The translations under genes were made by a program, and so were the position numbers. Below the pieces are notes generated by a model, which saw nothing but the letters and a program-made list of their open reading frames with translations, made no database searches and was not told where the DNA came from. Of a stretch of 13,830 nt of DNA, positions 10,864-13,830 are shown piece after piece (the stretch's first letter is position 1; every line of letters begins with the position of its first letter). The stretch is taken from contig MU646569.1 of the NCBI GenBank assembly GCA_026770585.1, forward strand, positions 228,614-242,443. Direction: 5' to 3'. This DNA is from Baffinella frigidus (lineage: Eukaryota > Cryptophyceae > Cryptomonadales > Baffinellaceae).

Positions 10864-11040
10864 ATGGACGCCCCGAAGGCGCCCTCCGACGGCGCCGAGA
10901 AGGCGCCCGTCGCACTAAAACCTGAACCCTGAACCCTGAACTCTGAACCCTGAGCCCTCAACCCTCAACCCTCCATCCTCAACCCTCCATCCTCAACCCT
11001 CAACCTTGCCTCCGTTCTCGGGAAGCGAGATGCGGGGCCG
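10864..11040 (+). pseudogene. broken copy of the Ala-rich gene start with heptamer insert
   Basis: The plus strand gives MDAPKAPSDGAEKAPVA (10864-10914), then 93 bases of CCCTGAA/CCCTCAA DNA (10915-11007) with an in-frame TGA, then ASVLGKRDAG (11008 on). In the intact gene at 12632 the same two segments (SDGAKKAPAA and ASVLGKRDA) are separated by only six Ala/Ser codons. So telomere-type DNA replaced or split coding sequence. The insert lacks clear GT and AG borders. Confidence 0.82.
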
Positions 11041-11047
11041 TCTCCCC

Positions 11048-11080
11048 CAAACCCTCAACCCTCAACCCTCAACCCTCAAC
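11048..11080. repeat. CCCTCAA heptamers at the duplication breakpoint
   Basis: Five CCCTCAA units start where similarity to the right arm stops. Confidence 0.88.
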
Positions 11081-11353
11081 CCTAGAGACCCACCTGCCCG
11101 GTTTCGCGGGGCGCGGGTTCTGTGAATGGACTTCGTCGCTACCGGTTAGGCAAAGTCATTTGCCAAAATGGCTTGACTTAGTTTTTTCCCCCCTCGCTGT
11201 CCGTGTGAAAAATACTGACCGTTTGAACTGGTACCAACAAATCTTTTTTCGTACTGGTACAACGAATTCTGGTAAAAACAATTAACTTGTGTGTACCAAT
11301 CAACTTGTGTGTACCAGAATATTGTTCATAAACAATACCCCCGGTCTCTAGGG
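11080..11353. repeat. TIR element, 11-bp ends
   Basis: CCCTAGAGACC and GGTCTCTAGGG bound 274 bases. Inside, AATTAACTTGTGTGTACCA / AATCAACTTGTGTGTACCA is a tandem pair and several CTGGTA words recur. The minus-strand 60-codon ORF shows no motif. Confidence 0.65.
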
Positions 11354-11500
11354 TCTGCACGGAGCAAGCCCTCGGTCCGGATGAGGGGGGGAACTTTACG
11401 CATCACAGCAATCCAGAATTAGGGAGGGTTTAGGTTTTGGGGTTTCGGGTTTCGGGTTTTGGGTTTTGGGTTTCGGGGTTTAGGGTTCAGGGTTTAGGAA
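11354..11500. repeat. unique patch then GGTTTCG/GGTTTTG heptamers
   Basis: After about 70 bases with no visible signal, heptamer variants GGTTTTGG, GGTTTCGG and GGTTTAGG occupy 11428-11500. Confidence 0.8.
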
Positions 11501-11607
11501 CTGGAGAAAGCAGGAGAAATGGAGAAAATCCGAACCTCCGTAGGGGGGAACGCATTGCAGCCGTGCGGCAATGCGGTGGTAGCAAGAAAGTTCTCTTCTA
11601 CGCTCGG
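11501..11607. other. no recognised gene; small hairpin
   Basis: A minus-strand frame is open here but shows no family motif. CGCATTGC (11551-11558) pairs with GCAATGCG (11568-11575). Confidence 0.35.
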
Positions 11608-11655
11608 CATTAGGATTTAGGGTTTAGGGTTTAGGATTCAGGGTTCAGGATTTGA
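11608..11655. repeat. TTTAGGG/TTCAGGG patch
   Basis: Seven or so heptamers. The long minus-strand frame of the Ala-rich gene reaches its stop inside this patch (ILNPES, then TAA). Confidence 0.85.
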
Positions 11656-12318
11656 GAAACGTTTGCATCGTGGGGACCCCCTTTTTTTGACAAGGGGGGG
11701 GGGGGTGCCGCGGCAACCTCCCTCCTGGTACAACCCCGGGAAAGAAAACCATCACAATATTTGACTGGGCAGGGCTGGCGCGATAAGCTCATCGCGGAGA
11801 ATTTGGAGGGCGGCACGACGCCACAAAAACACAAATATATGCCCAGGAACCGAATAGGCGTGGAGCGCGGGCAGTGATTATGCTGCGGCGATGGAGTGAG
11901 CGTTGGGGTCGCGGCCATTTGACGCACCAGCAGCGTCAAGCGACCTACACTGCTGACTAAACCCTTCTCGATGAGCCGTTGACCCAAGACATCCTTGCTC
12001 AGACAAATGCGCGATTCACAGCCTAGGGAAGAGGGGCGCTCGTGAGAGGAGTGAACTGTACCAGGAGCGTCCCAGCTGCCGAGGATGGCGACAGCTGCTG
12101 CTTCTCGCTGCCCTCCTCCCCGTCCGAGTCCTTTCCCGGATATGCCTGCCCAGCTCCCGGCTCGCCCCCCCCCCCAAAGTCGAGCTGCCGCGCTCGTCGC
12201 TTCGCCTCCCTGCTTGGGAGCATCAGAACCGTCAGCATAATCGTCTCCCGGGAGCCTCGCGCTGGAGCGGGGTACAGACAACAGCCCTCGCGCCACGACG
12301 CACCGGGTCACTTCAGAC
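11631..12318 (-). other. open tail after the Ala-rich exon, probably intronic
   Basis: The frame from 12632 stays open to 11631, but after 12319 it loses the Ala/Lys/Ser bias. It contains 11-12 base homopolymers of G and C (12164-12174, 11694-11705) and ends in heptamer DNA. A CAG|GTCTGA donor at 12319 suggests splicing. A possible inner exon near 11960-12000 (KDVLGQRLIEKGLVSS) follows a CTGAG acceptor and would join in phase; this is weak. Confidence 0.4.
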
Positions 12319-12632
12319 CTGGAATCGATGGGGTCCGCCGCGGCTTTCTTCGCGCTCTTGCTCGCCGACGGCTGCCGCAAACCCCCGGTGAGGGTCTCGA
12401 TAGCGCTCGCTTCCGCCTCACGGATCTTCTGCGCACTCTGCTTCGACACGGCGGGCGAGCCGCCCGCCGCTGTGTCTCTCCTCTGCAAAACATCCGACGC
12501 TGACACCGCGGCCGCATCTCGCTTCCCGAGAACGGAGGCCGAAGCCGCGGCGGAGGCTGCGGCAGGCGCCTTCTTGGCGCCGTCGGAGGACGCCTTCTGC
12601 TCGGTCTCAGCCATGGACGCGAGGAGGTCCAT
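12319..12632 (-). CDS. first exon of an Ala-rich protein of unknown function
   Basis: The frame starts at an ATG (MDLLASMAETEQKASSDG), is open for 104 codons and ends at a CAG|GTCTGA donor in phase 2. The product is hydrophilic, with Ala runs, KKAP and KKAA motifs, and a stretch likely to be helical (SAQKIREAEASAIETL). No domain is recognised. A second Met at residue 7 is an alternative start. The broken inverted copy at 10864 supports the reading frame, because its differences still keep SDGAxKAP and ASVLGKRDA. It is upstream of, and on the same strand as, the CXC exons, so it could be their N-terminal exon, but its phase 2 end does not fit 9147 directly without another exon. Confidence 0.6.
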
Positions 12633-12639
12633 GATGGAT

Positions 12640-12890
12640 GTTGCGATCCCCCCTTTGATGTCCCCTCTCTCTCGAGTATGAATTTAATACTATTTTACGA
12701 TTTCATATTTAATACTACATTTAAAAGTTGGCCGAAAAATAAGTTGACGAAAAATTGACTTCCATCAAATTCTTTTCACTTTGTGACGTTTGAGGAAATC
12801 AACTTAATGGTGCGACCCGAAACTTGTTTGTCTCAGACTCAAAGTCATTCTATACACTTAGGGACTGAAACATGATCGATTTGTACGCTA
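12640..12890 (-). promoter_or_regulatory. AT-rich region upstream of the Ala-rich gene
   Basis: The region lies 5' of the 12632 start. On the minus strand it has two TAGTATTAAAT words about 27 bases apart and then CGAGAGAGAGG. These words persist in the left-arm copy at 10625-10690 although much else has changed. A promoter role is inference from position. Confidence 0.4.
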
Positions 12891-12891
12891 A

Positions 12892-13082
12892 ATCGTTTAG
12901 ATGGACGCGCGTCTCTTCACATTTTTCGAGAGACGCAACTAAATTGGGCCAGCTCCGAGCGTCGCTTTTTAAGCTGCTTGTTTTCTGCGACTGAAATCCT
13001 CTTAACCTCAACCATGCCGCTGTCCGTTGAGGTGTGCACCGCCCGCTTCGATGCAGAGAGGCGCCGAGCCAGCCGCGGATGA
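12892..13082 (-). pseudogene. C-terminal fragment of an unknown basic protein
   Basis: The minus strand reads PRLARRLSASKRAVHTSTDSG, then MVEVKRISVAENKQLKKRR and SELAQF, and stops after SRKM. The KRISVAENKQLKKRRSELAQF stretch has coiled-coil-like spacing and codon use like a real gene. No start or upstream exon is visible, and the plus-oriented copy at 10266 is frameshifted. It could be a 3' exon relic of another gene. A longer ORF in another frame (12850-13098) is probably a shadow. Confidence 0.5.
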
Positions 13083-13137
13083 CGCCCGTCTGAATCATTC
13101 CGTCGTTTTGCGGCCCGCAGCGTGCGCCCTTTGCCTG

Positions 13138-13174
13138 GGTCGCCCTTTGCCGGTTTGATCAGTCATGGAATGTG
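13138..13174. repeat. solo end of palindromic element D
   Basis: GGGTCGCCCTTTGCCGGTTT, then GATCAGTCATGGAATGTG: the terminus of 9687-9885 without tandem units or second arm. It is either an ancestral sequence from which the element grew or a deletion remnant. Confidence 0.75.
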
Positions 13175-13274
13175 GGGGATCAACCTGGTTGAGTGTGTGC
13201 TGAGGGCCGTTGCCTTGGTGTGGCGGACCCGCGGCGAAGGGTGGGACTGACGACCAACCGGGTGTGCTGTGCAG

Positions 13275-13408
13275 TACGGCCCTGCTGCCCCTCCTGGCGA
13301 GACCAGGCCGCGCCGCGCCCCCGGTTACGATGAACTGATCGGCATCCCCTACATTGACGAGCCCGAGGTCAACACCTGCTCCATGTGCCTCAAGCGCGCC
13401 GCCACCAA
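13275..13408 (+). CDS. long-chain acyl-CoA synthetase, N-terminal exon
   Basis: After a GCTGTGCAG acceptor the frame gives YGPAAPPGETRP, then GYDELIGIPYIDEPEVNTCS and MCLKRAATK, ending in a split codon AA|GTACGC. Long-chain acyl-CoA synthetases (AMP-binding superfamily) activate fatty acids with ATP and CoA for lipid synthesis or beta-oxidation. This part corresponds to the region before the ...FGDRNFLGHR motif. An in-frame TGA lies just upstream of the acceptor, so an earlier exon should carry the start unless a non-ATG start is used. Confidence 0.75.
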
Positions 13409-13486
13409 GTACGCCCCCCCCATCCGTCCTGTCCCCTGCACGCTCTCCGCAGCCCAATGAACCCCCTCATCCGCCACCACTCCCAG

Positions 13487-13591
13487 GTTCGGTGACCGCA
13501 ACTTCCTCGGCCATCGCGCATACCTCGCAGACGGGGAGCGCGGAGATTACCTCTGGCAGACCTTCAAGGAGGTCTCCGCCGACGTCACCAA
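13487..13591 (+). CDS. long-chain acyl-CoA synthetase, next exon
   Basis: A CTCCCAG acceptor and first base G complete the Lys codon split from the exon before. The frame gives FGDRNFLGHRAYLADGERG, then DYLWQTFKEVSADVT, ending AA|GTATGC. The order PxxxFLGxR ... YxWxTFKEV is typical of the N-terminal domain of eukaryotic long-chain acyl-CoA synthetases. The 78-base C-rich intron upstream and the exact phase support the model. Confidence 0.88.
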
Positions 13592-13724
13592 GTATGCCCT
13601 CCCCCCCTCCGCCCCGTCCATCACGCCGTGCTTATCTCCTCGCGTCACACCCCTCCCTGTGGCCTGCCAAAATGCTTTGTCCTGCAACAGTTCACAATCG
13701 CTCATTGTGCCTGCGTGACCGCAG

Positions 13725-13811
13725 CATCGGCAAGGGCCTCAAGGGCCTCGTCAAGCTGGACGCCACCAACGCGGCCGCCGGCGTCGCGCAGCCCCGCCTC
13801 GGCATCTACGC
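13725..13811 (+). CDS. long-chain acyl-CoA synthetase, third exon seen
   Basis: After a GACCGCAG acceptor the split Asn codon AA|C is followed by IGKGLKGLVKLD, ATNAAAGVAQPRLGIYA, ending GC|GTGCGC. The IGxGLxxL ... LGIYA pattern matches the family stretch before the N-x-PEW motif, which would be in the next exon beyond the window. The AMP-binding and catalytic motifs lie outside. Confidence 0.85.
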
Positions 13812-13830
13812 GTGCGCTTCCCCCCTCCCC

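Larger units (their letters stand above)
9462..11040. repeat. left arm of a large inverted duplication
   Basis: Read left to right, this arm matches the reverse complement of about 12505-13303 in order: acyl-CoA synthetase exon 1 start (9462-9490), the TGACGACC/GTGGCGGACCC stretch (9636-9690), 10050-10097 plus 10266-10440, the AT-rich stretch 10440-10700, and the Ala-rich gene start (10864-11035). The arm is about 1.58 kb against 0.80 kb on the right; the inserted elements listed below account for the difference. Confidence 0.85.
12505..13303. repeat. right arm of a large inverted duplication
   Basis: It is the reverse-complement partner of 9462-11040 and lacks the palindromic insertions of that arm apart from a solo end at 13138-13174. 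It carries the intact starts of two genes. The axis of symmetry is near 11.77 kb. Confidence 0.85.

Noticed and set aside
12042-12503. 153-codon plus-strand ORF opposite the Ala-rich gene
   Set aside because: A GC-rich shadow frame. The minus frame has an ATG, a donor and a paralogous copy that keeps its reading frame.
12850-13098. 82-codon minus-strand ORF as a gene
   Set aside because: Another minus frame over the same DNA (VKRISVAENKQLKKRR...) has far more protein-like composition; the ORF in question looks like its shadow.

Overview
The window is eukaryotic nuclear DNA. It has GT-AG spliced exons, interstitial blocks of the plant/algal-type telomere heptamer TTTAGGG and its variants, many short palindromic (MITE-like) elements, CT/TA microsatellites and low gene density. 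TTTAGGG telomeres occur in plants, green algae, chromerids, dinoflagellates and other protists. The GC-rich exons and C-rich short introns at the right end fit an alga or related protist, but I cannot name a species. It reads as a subtelomere-like or repeat-expanded region rather than a true chromosome end, because the heptamers occur in both orientations and are scattered.

The main result is a split gene on the minus strand (about 9147 down to 1211). It encodes a Tesmin/TSO1-like CXC (CPP/LIN54 family) DNA-binding domain. Six short exons (9062-9147, 8795-8861, 6663-6701, 4627-4725, 3227-3298, 1211-1288) all have GT-AG borders. They join without a phase conflict into 147 codons holding a complete nine-cysteine CXC1, the conserved RNPxAFxPKI linker and a complete nine-cysteine CXC2. 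About 5% of the gene's span is coding. The introns consist largely of heptamer repeats and palindromic elements. Every exon also has extra copies nearby, whole or broken and in both orientations.

The right part holds a large inverted duplication. The right arm (about 12505-13303) carries two divergently oriented coding regions: the first exon of an Ala-rich unknown protein (minus, 12319-12632) and the 5' exons of a long-chain acyl-CoA synthetase (plus, from 13275, running off the window). The left arm (9462-about 11040) is a decayed inverted copy of the same DNA, loaded with five or so palindromic insertions and one heptamer block placed inside coding sequence.

Layout: 1-1140 heptamers, two inverted-repeat elements and a TA microsatellite; 1145-3300 CXC2 exons and their broken copies, with three MITE-like elements; 3300-4260 nested inverted repeats; 4260-5040 two RNP-linker exon copies; 5040-6500 palindromic element, variant heptamers and degenerate linker-exon copies; 6500-8240 inverted repeats and MITE copies; 8240-9150 CT microsatellites and CXC1 exons; 9150-9460 an E1-like copy; 9462-11040 decayed inverted arm; 11040-12318 TIR element, heptamers and the open tail of the Ala-rich gene; 12319-13830 intact arm and acyl-CoA synthetase exons.
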